From the NCBI GenBank assembly GCA_017443175.1, contig JAFSOZ010000013.1, positions 1-64,000 on the forward strand: DNA of 64,000 nt. Direction: 5' to 3'. Of the stretch, positions 1 to 9,809 are shown one piece after another (position 1 is the stretch's first letter; each line of letters opens with the position of its first letter). Made by a program: the position numbers and the translations under genes. The notes under the pieces are model-generated. The model saw nothing but the letters and a program-made list of their open reading frames with translations. It had not been told where the DNA came from and did not search any database. The stretch comes from Bacteroidales bacterium (lineage in GTDB: Bacteria; Bacteroidota; Bacteroidia; Bacteroidales; WCHB1-69).

Positions 1-191
1 AGTGTTTAATTGCCGACTAGGTGGGGCTTGTTCTTCAGTATCTTGCAAACGGGAGTCCAGACCCTACTCTGTGGATGCTGTCGAATGTTAGCTCCACTTT
101 CTTTTTGTATTGTTTTGAAAATTATAAACCTATTTTCATCACGATGAAAAAGATAACGGCATTTATTACAAACATTAAAAAAAAGAATAGT

Positions 192-1127
192 ATGAAAAAA
201 ATCTTTATCTTTCTGATTGCTCTGATGAGCAGTATTTCAGCCTTTGCGCAAAATAGCGGATTAGGCTTCAACTATCAAGCCGTCGTGCGCGACGTTAACG
301 GCATCTTGTTAGCGAATTCAAACGAAACGTTGCGTATCTCACTCTTCCCAGGCCAACAGGCCAGCACCCCGACTTGGGTGGAGACCCATGCTGTCCATAC
401 TGACCTTTCCGGCAGTTTTGGCATCACGGTGGGAACCGGCGTTCGACAATCAAACAGCACAGTGAACAATTTCTCTGACATCAATTTCTCCTCAGCTTAT
501 TATTGGATGAAGATAGAGATTTTGGAAGGCTCCACATACAGAGAAGTGAGTTATGCACAATTGCCGAGTTCCCCATATTCGGAGGTAGCGCACAACGCCA
601 CATTGTTCCCTGCAGGTATGATTATAGCCTTCGCTGGCCCTGCTGAAAATATTCCTGCCGGATGGCTGCTTTGTGATGGTTCGGAAGTAAGTCGAAACAC
701 CTACAGCAACTTGTACAACGCCATCGGCGTGAGTTGGGGTACAGGGAACAACACGACCACATTTAATCTTCCTGATCTACGAGGTATGTTCCTGAGAGGC
801 GTTGCTGGTTCAGATTTGTCAGGTGACCCAGACGCAAATAGCAGAATTTCCCGTAATAATAATGGCGGAAATACAGGCAACAATGTGGGAAGTTACCAAG
901 GAGACGCTATCAGGAATATAACTGGTTCAACCCCTACCGGTGCAGAGTATGGGCTTAATAATGGCTATCAATCAACTGGAGCTCTATACAAAGAATCTGT
1001 TGGAAATGGTAACACAGGAAATTCAAACCAAGGAACACGGGTTTCTTTTGATGCCTCCCGCGTAGTTCCTGTCGGCAGCGACAACCGTCCGAAAAATGTT
1101 TATGTGACCTACATTATCAAATACTAA
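192..1127 (+). CDS. Secreted protein with phage tail-collar domain
   Basis: The start at 192 is chosen because it opens directly on a signal peptide (MKKIFIFLIALMSSISAFA); upstream in-frame starts (for example 144) would bury it. The residues after the signal, with the phrase LGFNYQAVVRDVNG, form an N-terminal module often seen in secreted Bacteroidota proteins. The C-terminal half carries a tail-collar fold: PAGWLLCDGSEVSR, then FNLPDLRGMFLRG, then a Gly/Asn-rich stretch and an ending typical of collar domains (RPKNVYVTYIIKY). No T9SS sorting domain is visible at the C-terminus. It sits 5 bp upstream of the giant T9SS cargo gene, so the two are probably cotranscribed. Role inferred as a surface or extracellular fibre-like protein; substrate unknown. 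No phage genes are nearby. Confidence 0.8.
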   Translation: MKKIFIFLIALMSSISAFAQNSGLGFNYQAVVRDVNGILLANSNETLRISLFPGQQASTPTWVETHAVHTDLSGSFGITVGTGVRQSNSTVNNFSDINFSSAYYWMKIEILEGSTYREVSYAQLPSSPYSEVAHNATLFPAGMIIAFAGPAENIPAGWLLCDGSEVSRNTYSNLYNAIGVSWGTGNNTTTFNLPDLRGMFLRGVAGSDLSGDPDANSRISRNNNGGNTGNNVGSYQGDAIRNITGSTPTGAEYGLNNGYQSTGALYKESVGNGNTGNSNQGTRVSFDASRVVPVGSDNRPKNVYVTYIIKY

Positions 1128-1132
1128 CGGCT

Positions 1133-4100
1133 ATGAAAAAGGTTCTACTCTCCATATTGCTTGTGGCAGTTGGATTGTCGGTCTTTTCGCAACCCGCCAC
1201 AAGAATCTTGAACATGCGGCCGGCCTATCCACTGGCCATTGGCGAGTCCACGGTTGACAGTCTCGTCTATGCCCATAACGGCCTCATTCTGCAAGACATA
1301 GTGCAAGACAGCCTTCCCGTACACGAAATCGGCCACATCTTTACGCAAACAGTCCGTTTCACCGAAGAAGGCCACGGTTTCTACATAAAGGCGGATTCAT
1401 TGCATTCCAACCAAGTGACCTACAGCTACCAAACTGATACATTACCACGAGGTCCGATTGAGTTCAACAGCACTACTGGTCGTTTCATTTTTTATCCATT
1501 AGCTTCGGATTATAAAACCTTCATTGTCCGATTCATGGCTGTTAGCGGAAACGACACCGTATGGGAGGATGTCGAATTTAATCTAAGGCCTATAGTAGTG
1601 CCAGAATCTTTTGCTTTCCAGTCTCAAGGCACAATGCCTGACGGAATGGATTACATCACTATAGCAGAGACTTCAACATCCATGTTTTTAAACAACGAAA
1701 ACAGGACTGCCTATAGCTATAGCATTTCAGGTAAAGATATTGTTTTCGACAATGCCATACAGAATAAAGTATGGGGATTGAGCGGACGAGAAGACATCTA
1801 TGAAATGAACCTGTATGCGGAAAGATTGATAATTCGTTCCGAAATCACCTTTCCACAGACAAACCTGACTATATACGCTAAAGAAATCATCTTTGAAGAT
1901 CAAGGAGGCGAAACTGCATCCATAAATGTTTCTCCAATCTCATTTAACACATTGACCAACGGTCAAGGCTCAAACGGAGCAAATGCCGGCAACATTTCCT
2001 TGTATGTAAAAGAATTACATGGAAATATGGGAAAAAGATTGATTCTTAATGGCGCAAAGGGGCAATCTTCGAACAGAAATGGTATTCCCGGTAATGGTGG
2101 CAATGGTGGGACTGTCACATCGACTATAGACATTCTGAACTATTGTGACTTTGCTCGTGGCAGTGGAGGTGTCAAACTTGATGTTGGTTCTGACAGTGCC
2201 TCAGAGGTAGGAGCTATTATCGGGGCAGGAGCAATAGGGTCTTCAGGTCACTTTGAATATTTGAATGAACCGTATGCTTATCTGCATCCTTACTATATTT
2301 CAGCAATCTTACGATATTTGAACGACGTATTCATCAACAATTACACAGATTATGTATTTCAGACCTGTAAAGCGTACAAGTCAGAAATCAATGAATACCT
2401 AAATGCATTTAACTGTGATACCTGTTATACAGAAAATGAAATTGAATTTCAAAACGAATTAGTAGAGATACATAGTATTTTATTCAAAATAGAACAAGGT
2501 TTGGATTACTTCGGGAATCCCGCCGGATGGGTGCCTTTGTTGTCGTTTGAAGTTATGCTTGCTAATTACGATAATGAAATTGACCGGGCAATTCCAACGT
2601 TATACATGTACTATTGGTTAAGTCGAATTGACAACTCATTACAACAACGAGTAGCCGCCGCTCAAGTATCTACAAGCATTATTGAACAAGAGTTGACAAG
2701 CAATGAAGCATTGATAAATACTTTGGTATTAGAAATACCTATACTTGAGAATAAGGCAATTGAAATCACGGAAATGATAGATTCTGTCAAATACAGAATC
2801 GAAATATTACGAGATCAATTAATGGCAAAAGCTCGCCATAATGTCAAGAAAAAGAATCGTATTCTGAAAGGAGTTGGTATTTGTAAAGCAGTCGCAAATG
2901 TCTTACCTGTTTTTGGCCCTGTTGGATTAACAATCAGTGGTGTTGTAAACACCGTCTTATCTAACGACATAACATCTGATGTACTTAGTCGCCTTGCAGG
3001 GGTAGAAATTAATTATTCTTCTACCGTACAGTCTATTGGTTCTGCCTCTTGCGATACCAATTTTTTCAGCACACTATCTTCTGCTTTATCTGATGCAAAA
3101 ACTGGATTAGGTGGCGATTTTGGCGCCCTGAAGAGTGCTTATAAATCAGCCTCTTCGGCGATAAAACCTTTGTATACAGCTATAAGTAATGTCAGTAAAC
3201 TGCTATCTACCAGTTCCGCCCCAGCCAATGAAGTGGAAGCAGAATTTAATAAACTCGCCGCAGAATCTGCAGAATGGAAATCTTTGGAGGCTGATTTCAA
3301 CGAATTGAATCAAAAAAAGAACGAATTGCTTTTGAGAATCAACCAAAACCTGACGAATATGACTTCCACTCTTGCCGAAGTTAGCAATGATGTCATCGCT
3401 TTGGATGTGTTTAGGCGCGATGCATTTACAGGCAACAGCAAACGCGATCTCAACGCCATGCAATACTTAGAAAAAATGGAACAACGGGCAAAAAACAGAC
3501 TGCTCAAATACCACTACTACCTCCGAAAAGCATACGAGTACCGTTTGCTAAAGCCTTACGAAGGAGAGTTCAACTTAGTGGGCATGTTTGACCGTTTTGA
3601 GGCACTCGGATTAACTTTGGATTCAATCGTTGACCCCGCAGCACACTCCTCTCTCAAATCCGTTTTCAGGGAAGTTGTCTCCGAAATTGCCGAAGAAATT
3701 ATCGACGAGTATTCCAATAACACACCTGAACAGTCTGCCCCTATTACCATAGTAATTCCTCGTGATCAATTAGATATACTCAACGAGTACGGCAATCTAA
3801 CCCTGAACTTTTATGAGATGGGCATTTTTTCTCCTGACGAGGAAAATGTTAGAATAGTGAATTTGAGCGTGGAACATCTCGGTTCTCATGTGAATGGGAA
3901 TATAGGTTATTCTGGCTATATGGATTTAAACATGACCCATCAGGGAATTTCAAGATTTCGCAAGAACGGGCAAATCTACTGGTTTGACCATATCTCAAGA
4001 ACAACAACCAGCCCTCATACATGGGGAACTCGATACGATGCCATCACCCAGACATATACTCCCATCCAACCTTCGTATGCAAGCAGCTCTTTGTTATACT

Positions 4101-6484
4101 CTCTCCTCAACAATAACAACAGCAATATGATGCTGTTCTCCAGACCTTCGGCTTGGGGTGACATCAATGTCACCAAAAAGGTACACACTTCGGGTGGTGC
4201 TGATATTGTCATTGATTCTCTTGTTTTAAGATTACAGTATGATTTCACACAGAGACCTGCTAACATCCGTAATATAGATATTACCACTAATGAGGGTTTG
4301 CTTCCCTACATCGCTTGTTCTGCAGTGGACCGTAACGGTCGCAGTAACGGCAATGGAAATCTCAACAGGTCTTATAATGAAAGCTATCAAACGGTGACTT
4401 TTTCTGCCATTGAACAATACGGCACATGGCATTTCCTCAACTGGACAGACCGAGCTGGAAATATTGTGTCTGATTCAATGGACCTGACTGTGAGCAGATC
4501 GACTGATCAATTCTATCGTGCCAACTATGAGCGAAGAGTGCCCATCCTCTCTGTTCCCGATACTATCTTTGTGAATAGCACAGGCGGTGTTTACAGTGTG
4601 CCTGTGGCAAATGTCGGAAGTGGGGACATAGAAATGGACTGGTATGTATCAGACTCTTTGAGCACTTGGGTACATTTGAACGGATTGGTTGATGGCTTTG
4701 ACAACGGGAATTTCTCTTTTACGTATGAAGACAACGAAACTGAATCTTACCGTTTAGATTCCCTTGAGATTTTCGCGCCTGAAACGGATATTATGTCTAA
4801 AATGATCTATATTGTCCAAAACTTTACCCCCAGCTGCAATCTCACGGCAAGTGTTACCCCAACTTCTGTGACCATTTGTGAAGGAGAAGATGCCACTGTC
4901 ACCGCTTCGGGGCAATCCAGTTTAGGCAACCAGTTCTCATACAGATGGAACACAGGAGAGACAACCCCTACAATCAGTGTGCATAGCGGAGGTGAGCGTA
5001 TCGTTACGGTAAGTGATAGCAACGGATGTACTGCTACCGCCTCGGTTAATGTGACGGTAAACCCATCACCCAACTTGAACATCAGTGGGGATAACAGTTT
5101 CTGCCAAGGTGGAAGCGTATCGTTAATAGCCAGCGGCGCAAGCAGTTACTCGTGGAGCAACGGCAGTAATAATGCCACCATCACAATCTCTAATCCGGGC
5201 ACCTATATGGTAATTGGCACGAACGCAACCGGATGTTCCGCCACAGCAAGCAAAACGGTGACCGTCAACCCAACGTACTTTATTCCACTTACAGAAAGTA
5301 TCTGTCAAGGAGAAACTTACAATTTTAACGGGCAATATTTGACCACAGCTGGCACTTATACCCAAAACCTCTCCACCGTCAACGGTTGCGACAGTATTAT
5401 CACCTTGACTCTGACCGTCAAAGCGTTACCGACAACTACCATTTCAGGTAACACAATGCTCTGTCAGGGTCAAAGCACCATACTCACTGCCACTGGCGGT
5501 GTTTCCTACAACTGGAACAACGGTTACACTAGCAACAACATCCCCGTAAGCCAAAGCGGTATCTATACCGTAACAGCCACCAATGCGGAGGGCTGCTCCG
5601 CTACAGCGAATGTCACCGTTACGGTGAATCCATTGCCTACGGTGACGATTACCGGAAATAGTACAATCTGCCAAGGCAGTAGTACCTCACTGACGGCTAC
5701 GGGTGCCAATACCTACAGTTGGTCCACCGGCGACAATACTGCATCAGTTAGTATCAACGCGTTCGGCATCTACACCGTTACGGGGACCTCAGCGGAAGGC
5801 TGTAGCAACACTGCCAACGTCACTGTATTGGTGTCGCAACTGCCCGTCATCACTATCACGGGTGAAACGGACATTTGCGCTGGTGAGAGCACGACCCTCA
5901 CGGCCAATGGCGGCGACACCTACCTCTGGAGTAACGGCAGCACAGATAACACTCTCACGGTCAATCTAGCAGGCATCTATCAAGTCATCGGTTACAATGC
6001 CGCTGGCTGTAGCAACATGGCTGATGCAACGGTCAGCGTTTGGCAGCCCGCCACCTCAGAATTCACCGTTGAATGCCCAGAACCTTGCTACGAATGGAAC
6101 GGGGAATCCTATTGCCAATCCGGCGACTATACAGAAACCCTGCAAACTGTTCATGGTTGCGATTCTGTAGTGACACTGCATTTGACCATCACGGTGGGTA
6201 TCGAGAACCACGATTATGCCGCGTCAATGACGGTCTATCCGAACCCTACAAACGGCATTGTCAATGTTCAATTCACCGACCACAATTCACCAATCACCCA
6301 AATTCACGTGTATGATGTGTATGGGAAATTGGTGGGCGTGAACGTTGTAGGGACGAATGATGATTCGCCCCTACAACTGGCAACCGCCCAAATCGACCTG
6401 TCGCGTTACGCCAACGGCGTGTATTTCATCAAGGCCGCGGCCAATGGCCACGTGATGGGGGTTCGCAAGGTGGTGAAACAATAA
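1133..6484 (+). CDS. Giant T9SS cargo: coiled coils, BACON-like and Ig-like repeats, type A CTD
   Basis: 1783 residues. Signal peptide at 1-19. Residues about 160-380 are beta-rich with glycine-rich stretches (GIPGNGGNGG). Two predicted coiled coils (about 506-577 and 693-763) flank a hydrophobic segment (about 582-616, GVGICKAVANVLPVFGPVG). A BACON-like domain lies at about 1135-1228. Five Ig/PKD-like repeats follow (about 1236-1311, 1316-1379, 1433-1499, 1503-1568, 1571-1638), each with a W-N/S-G-x-T core and a cysteine pair. They are interrupted by two short modules ending NGCDSIITLTL and HGCDSVVTLHL. Residues about 1698-1783 are a T9SS type A sorting domain (YPNPTNG, then a terminal VRKVVKQ). 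The protein should cross the outer membrane through SprA, encoded in this window, and be surface anchored or released. Function unknown; adhesin or toxin-like. Confidence 0.85.
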   Translation: MKKVLLSILLVAVGLSVFSQPATRILNMRPAYPLAIGESTVDSLVYAHNGLILQDIVQDSLPVHEIGHIFTQTVRFTEEGHGFYIKADSLHSNQVTYSYQTDTLPRGPIEFNSTTGRFIFYPLASDYKTFIVRFMAVSGNDTVWEDVEFNLRPIVVPESFAFQSQGTMPDGMDYITIAETSTSMFLNNENRTAYSYSISGKDIVFDNAIQNKVWGLSGREDIYEMNLYAERLIIRSEITFPQTNLTIYAKEIIFEDQGGETASINVSPISFNTLTNGQGSNGANAGNISLYVKELHGNMGKRLILNGAKGQSSNRNGIPGNGGNGGTVTSTIDILNYCDFARGSGGVKLDVGSDSASEVGAIIGAGAIGSSGHFEYLNEPYAYLHPYYISAILRYLNDVFINNYTDYVFQTCKAYKSEINEYLNAFNCDTCYTENEIEFQNELVEIHSILFKIEQGLDYFGNPAGWVPLLSFEVMLANYDNEIDRAIPTLYMYYWLSRIDNSLQQRVAAAQVSTSIIEQELTSNEALINTLVLEIPILENKAIEITEMIDSVKYRIEILRDQLMAKARHNVKKKNRILKGVGICKAVANVLPVFGPVGLTISGVVNTVLSNDITSDVLSRLAGVEINYSSTVQSIGSASCDTNFFSTLSSALSDAKTGLGGDFGALKSAYKSASSAIKPLYTAISNVSKLLSTSSAPANEVEAEFNKLAAESAEWKSLEADFNELNQKKNELLLRINQNLTNMTSTLAEVSNDVIALDVFRRDAFTGNSKRDLNAMQYLEKMEQRAKNRLLKYHYYLRKAYEYRLLKPYEGEFNLVGMFDRFEALGLTLDSIVDPAAHSSLKSVFREVVSEIAEEIIDEYSNNTPEQSAPITIVIPRDQLDILNEYGNLTLNFYEMGIFSPDEENVRIVNLSVEHLGSHVNGNIGYSGYMDLNMTHQGISRFRKNGQIYWFDHISRTTTSPHTWGTRYDAITQTYTPIQPSYASSSLLYSLLNNNNSNMMLFSRPSAWGDINVTKKVHTSGGADIVIDSLVLRLQYDFTQRPANIRNIDITTNEGLLPYIACSAVDRNGRSNGNGNLNRSYNESYQTVTFSAIEQYGTWHFLNWTDRAGNIVSDSMDLTVSRSTDQFYRANYERRVPILSVPDTIFVNSTGGVYSVPVANVGSGDIEMDWYVSDSLSTWVHLNGLVDGFDNGNFSFTYEDNETESYRLDSLEIFAPETDIMSKMIYIVQNFTPSCNLTASVTPTSVTICEGEDATVTASGQSSLGNQFSYRWNTGETTPTISVHSGGERIVTVSDSNGCTATASVNVTVNPSPNLNISGDNSFCQGGSVSLIASGASSYSWSNGSNNATITISNPGTYMVIGTNATGCSATASKTVTVNPTYFIPLTESICQGETYNFNGQYLTTAGTYTQNLSTVNGCDSIITLTLTVKALPTTTISGNTMLCQGQSTILTATGGVSYNWNNGYTSNNIPVSQSGIYTVTATNAEGCSATANVTVTVNPLPTVTITGNSTICQGSSTSLTATGANTYSWSTGDNTASVSINAFGIYTVTGTSAEGCSNTANVTVLVSQLPVITITGETDICAGESTTLTANGGDTYLWSNGSTDNTLTVNLAGIYQVIGYNAAGCSNMADATVSVWQPATSEFTVECPEPCYEWNGESYCQSGDYTETLQTVHGCDSVVTLHLTITVGIENHDYAASMTVYPNPTNGIVNVQFTDHNSPITQIHVYDVYGKLVGVNVVGTNDDSPLQLATAQIDLSRYANGVYFIKAAANGHVMGVRKVVKQ

Positions 6485-6508
6485 TCACAAGGGAAGGGAA
6501 TCGTTGGT

Positions 6509-9500
6509 CTATACATACAACAACCTTCCCTCCACATTCTGATAACCCATATTGCGCAGTAAGGCGCAATATCCGTCTATTTGCTGCTGGTACTGCTCGT
6601 GCGGCGCGCCCGTCTTGTAGTCGATGACCACTACCCTGTCGTCCAGAAACGCGACACGGTCGGGACGGTGCTCACGATGCGCCTCATCGAGGATGTTGAC
6701 CTCATTGAGCACCTTGACACCCGGCGCGAAACAGGGACGCAAGTTCGCATCTTCCATGATGCGACGATAAGCAGCCCGCAAACGGGGCCTCTTCGCCTCC
6801 GGCACATCTGCCAGACACTGTTCAAACGCATCCTCCGACTGCGGGAAGTCGGCCAAACCGGACAGGAAATCGTGCACGTAGGTACCTTCGGCGCGCGGGT
6901 CGTCCTCCGGCAAGGAAGCCTCATAGAGCACCTGCACCTGGTCCAGCTCAAAATCGGAAGCGACAACCTCGGGAATGGAATGCAGCACCTCGCCCTTGGC
7001 TTCTTTCTTCGGATTGCGCCAATCCTGGTCTCCCAAAAAGAAATAGCGGGTATTATCCTCCTCATGGAAGAAATCTAAGCCATCTTCCTGCTGTATGTTG
7101 TCGGCGATGAACTTTTGGAGATCATTGCCGTAGGAGTTGTTCTCTTTTTCTGACCACTTGGCAATCACGTAGAGCATGTCGCGGGCGCGGGTGTGCGCCA
7201 CGTAGAGCACATTCAGGTCATCCATCTCCGCACTGAGCGACTCCTCCTCATAGCGTTCCTCATACGAAGAACCTACGCAACCGGAGCTCAATTCCACGTA
7301 GGCCACTGTCCGGCCATCCACCTTGTCCCACACAGGCAAAAGCTGCTTCCGGGGCGCATTGTACGGGAAAATCACCACCGGGTATTCCAGCCCTTTGGAC
7401 TTATGGATCGTGCTGATCCTGATGGCGTCTTGCCCAGCCGGCAGCGACAAGGAGGGCAGCTTGTCCAGTTCCACCTGCTGCTGCCACCAGGTCAAGAACT
7501 TGGAAAGCTCACCGTTGCGGCTCTGCAAATACTGCCATACCAGATTTTCGAAATCCACTACAAAGGGACTCTGCAAATGTTCCATGCCGTAGTAAAGCAT
7601 CACATCTTTCACCAGCAGGAACAGGGGTTCGGAGAGCCATTGGTTTCGGGGCAAAGGTTTGCCGAACTCTTTCTCCAGCAAGGATTCAAAAACACCTTCT
7701 TCTTTCAGAGCGGGCATAAATTGTTGCAACAGAGACTCCTTACCCTGCAAACGGGCCATATAGTAGAGAATGGTGCTCTTGGCCACTTGGTCGTCAGGGT
7801 GCAACAGATAGCGGAGGGTGTAGATTATGAGGTTCACTTCCGCCGAAGCACTGAGGTTCAGCGATTTCTCCGTAATTACATTCCAGCCCATCCGCAGCAT
7901 GATGTCCGCAATATGGGCACATTTGAAGTTATTGCGACACAGCACGGCGATGTCCCCGTCGGCATAACCGCGCCGGCGGGCATCCATGACCGCCAGCAAC
8001 ACCTCCATGTCCTGCACACCGATCTTCATGTCCTCCACCATGTTTGCCCATACAGAATCCTCGACTGGAAACTGCGGTTTCAACTCATTCTTTTTCTCCT
8101 TGTCTGCATAAAAACAGACTTGTACCTGCCCTTCCTGCTTGTTGAAAACCTTCTGCTTCAAGCCCTCGGCATAATATTTATCCAAGCCTCTCTTCGTGGC
8201 ATAATATTCAAAAAACTGATTATTGAACTCCACCACACTCTTCAGCGATCGGTAGTTGGTGTCCAAAACCTCCTGATTGTAATGCATCCTGTCCACGAGC
8301 CGCAAGTCCGGATCCTCCTGCATTCGGTCATAGTCGAGCAGCTTGTAGAACAGGTCCGCGTCGCCGTTGCGGAAACGGTAGATGGCCTGCTTCACATCCC
8401 CGAAGAGCGACACCTGCCGGTCGAACTGCGACAGGGCATTATTGATGATGATGGGTTTCAGGTTCTCCCACTGCATCTTGGAGGTATCCTGGAACTCGTC
8501 AATGAAGAAGTTGTCGAACTTCACACGGTCGAAGAGCGTTTCAAAACCTCTGTGTTGAATGGTTTCATAGATGAGCGTGTTGGATTCACCGAGAATGAAG
8601 AAATTGTTCTGCAACTTGATTTCTTCCATCTTTTTTTTCAAATCCATCAGCATCAGCACCTTGTCGGCATTCCGGTGGCGGATGACGCTGTCGAGATAGC
8701 GTTTGCGCAAATCGTGTTGTGCTGCCGCCACCTTCTCAAAACAGGCCTCCACCTTCGGCCAAAACTCCTCAATATGGGCCAATTCCTCATCTGAGAGTTT
8801 GGTTTTGCTGAAAATCTGCCCTCCGGAGCCCGCAATCTCCTCCGTGGATTTTATGTAATATTTTATCGGGTCCTTCTGGACATCCTCAAACCACGTGTTG
8901 AATGATCTGCGTTTGAATTTAAGTCCGAGTTTCTCCAACCACACACTCCCTTCCTGGGCGTATGGTTTGATTTTCTCTTTCAAGACAGAAGGAATATCTT
9001 TGATATTTTTCCTGAGCAGCTGGATATATTGCCTGAGCTCATCCTGATCGGATTGGGAAAGGATGTTCAGAAACTCCAGGTTTTTCTCAGCGTTATCATA
9101 CAGGATTACCAAAGCTGCCTTCAGTTCTTTATCCACATCCATCTTGCCGGTATCCTCCATGGCGTTATCCAGCACAAAGATAATGCGACTGGCCAATTCG
9201 GTCTCTGCCGAAAGCTCGTTCAGCAGCTGGTCGATGGCCTGCAGGTAAAACTCGTCCATGTCAATCTGAACAGTATAGTTGAGGTTGAGGTTGAGCGAGA
9301 GTGCGGAGGAGCGGATGACGCGCTGGAAGAAGCTGTCGATGGTAGAGATGGTAAAGCGGGCGTAATCGTAGATGATGCGCCGGAGCAGTTCCCGCGACTC
9401 CACACGCATGAATTTTTCAATGTCAGGAGAAACCTCATCCGGTTGCAAGTCGAAGAGTTTTTTCACCACCATATTGTAAATGGCAATAGTGCTGCCATTC

Positions 9501-9739
9501 AGATTCGGGCGTTCCTCAAACGCAATGGCATAGAGGGTTTTAACAATGCGATCCTTCATCTCGCCGCTGGCATTGTTGGTGAACGTGATGGCCAGAATCC
9601 GCTGGTAAAGGTCCAACTGAAACTCTTGGGTTTCCCTCCCGACCTTCCGGCTGTCGAATCTGAAACAAAGTGCCAAGTAGTCGGCCACCAGGTTGGTGGT
9701 TTTGCCAGAGCCAGCAGAAGCGGAATAAGTGGTGAACAT
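6509..9739 (-). CDS. UvrD/REP-type helicase-nuclease, AddA/RecB-like
   Basis: 1076 residues. Walker A at the extreme N-terminus (SASAGSGKTT), a DEXX-type box FFIDEFQDTS near residue 413, motif III-like LFGDVKQAIYRFR, STIHKSKGLEYP near 780 and VLYVAHTRARDMLYV. The C-terminus carries a PD-(D/E)XK nuclease signature (DDRVVVIDYKTG near 1041, then QIDGY). Together these describe an ATP-driven double-strand-break end-processing enzyme that feeds RecA. Family members normally work with an AddB/RecC-like partner, but none is next to it: upstream is the divergent sufC gene. Both genes have a TAnnTTTG box in the 70-bp gap. The closest match is AddA of Bacteroidota; a stand-alone helicase cannot be excluded. 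Confidence 0.88.
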   Translation of the reverse strand: MFTTYSASAGSGKTTNLVADYLALCFRFDSRKVGRETQEFQLDLYQRILAITFTNNASGEMKDRIVKTLYAIAFEERPNLNGSTIAIYNMVVKKLFDLQPDEVSPDIEKFMRVESRELLRRIIYDYARFTISTIDSFFQRVIRSSALSLNLNLNYTVQIDMDEFYLQAIDQLLNELSAETELASRIIFVLDNAMEDTGKMDVDKELKAALVILYDNAEKNLEFLNILSQSDQDELRQYIQLLRKNIKDIPSVLKEKIKPYAQEGSVWLEKLGLKFKRRSFNTWFEDVQKDPIKYYIKSTEEIAGSGGQIFSKTKLSDEELAHIEEFWPKVEACFEKVAAAQHDLRKRYLDSVIRHRNADKVLMLMDLKKKMEEIKLQNNFFILGESNTLIYETIQHRGFETLFDRVKFDNFFIDEFQDTSKMQWENLKPIIINNALSQFDRQVSLFGDVKQAIYRFRNGDADLFYKLLDYDRMQEDPDLRLVDRMHYNQEVLDTNYRSLKSVVEFNNQFFEYYATKRGLDKYYAEGLKQKVFNKQEGQVQVCFYADKEKKNELKPQFPVEDSVWANMVEDMKIGVQDMEVLLAVMDARRRGYADGDIAVLCRNNFKCAHIADIMLRMGWNVITEKSLNLSASAEVNLIIYTLRYLLHPDDQVAKSTILYYMARLQGKESLLQQFMPALKEEGVFESLLEKEFGKPLPRNQWLSEPLFLLVKDVMLYYGMEHLQSPFVVDFENLVWQYLQSRNGELSKFLTWWQQQVELDKLPSLSLPAGQDAIRISTIHKSKGLEYPVVIFPYNAPRKQLLPVWDKVDGRTVAYVELSSGCVGSSYEERYEEESLSAEMDDLNVLYVAHTRARDMLYVIAKWSEKENNSYGNDLQKFIADNIQQEDGLDFFHEEDNTRYFFLGDQDWRNPKKEAKGEVLHSIPEVVASDFELDQVQVLYEASLPEDDPRAEGTYVHDFLSGLADFPQSEDAFEQCLADVPEAKRPRLRAAYRRIMEDANLRPCFAPGVKVLNEVNILDEAHREHRPDRVAFLDDRVVVIDYKTGAPHEQYQQQIDGYCALLRNMGYQNVEGRLLYV

Positions 9740-9759
9740 AGGATTGGTTTTTGAGAACG

Positions 9760-9767
9760 CAAAGATA
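9760..9767 (-). promoter_or_regulatory. -7 box of helicase promoter
   Basis: TATCTTTG on the minus strand, 21 bp before the helicase start at 9739, matches the Bacteroidota TAnnTTTG element. Confidence 0.6.
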
Positions 9768-9780
9768 GCACAAAAAATAC

Positions 9781-9788
9781 TATCTTTG
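9781..9788 (+). promoter_or_regulatory. -7 box of sufC promoter
   Basis: TATCTTTG lies 21 bp before the sufC ATG at 9810. It is back to back with the helicase box at 9760-9767, only 13 bp away. Confidence 0.6.
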
Positions 9789-9809
9789 CACCCCTAATTG
9801 AGCAACATC

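Noticed and set aside
21..191. Upstream in-frame extension of the tail-collar gene (56 residues)
   Set aside because: It would bury a clear signal peptide that starts at 192; no homologous pattern in the extension.
192..1127. Prophage considered because of the tail-collar domain
   Set aside because: The protein has a signal peptide and no phage structural, integrase or lysis genes are nearby.
7193..8794. 533-residue plus-strand frame opposite the helicase gene
   Set aside because: A shadow of the helicase gene: His- and Leu-rich composition, no motifs, and the helicase motifs lie on the other strand.
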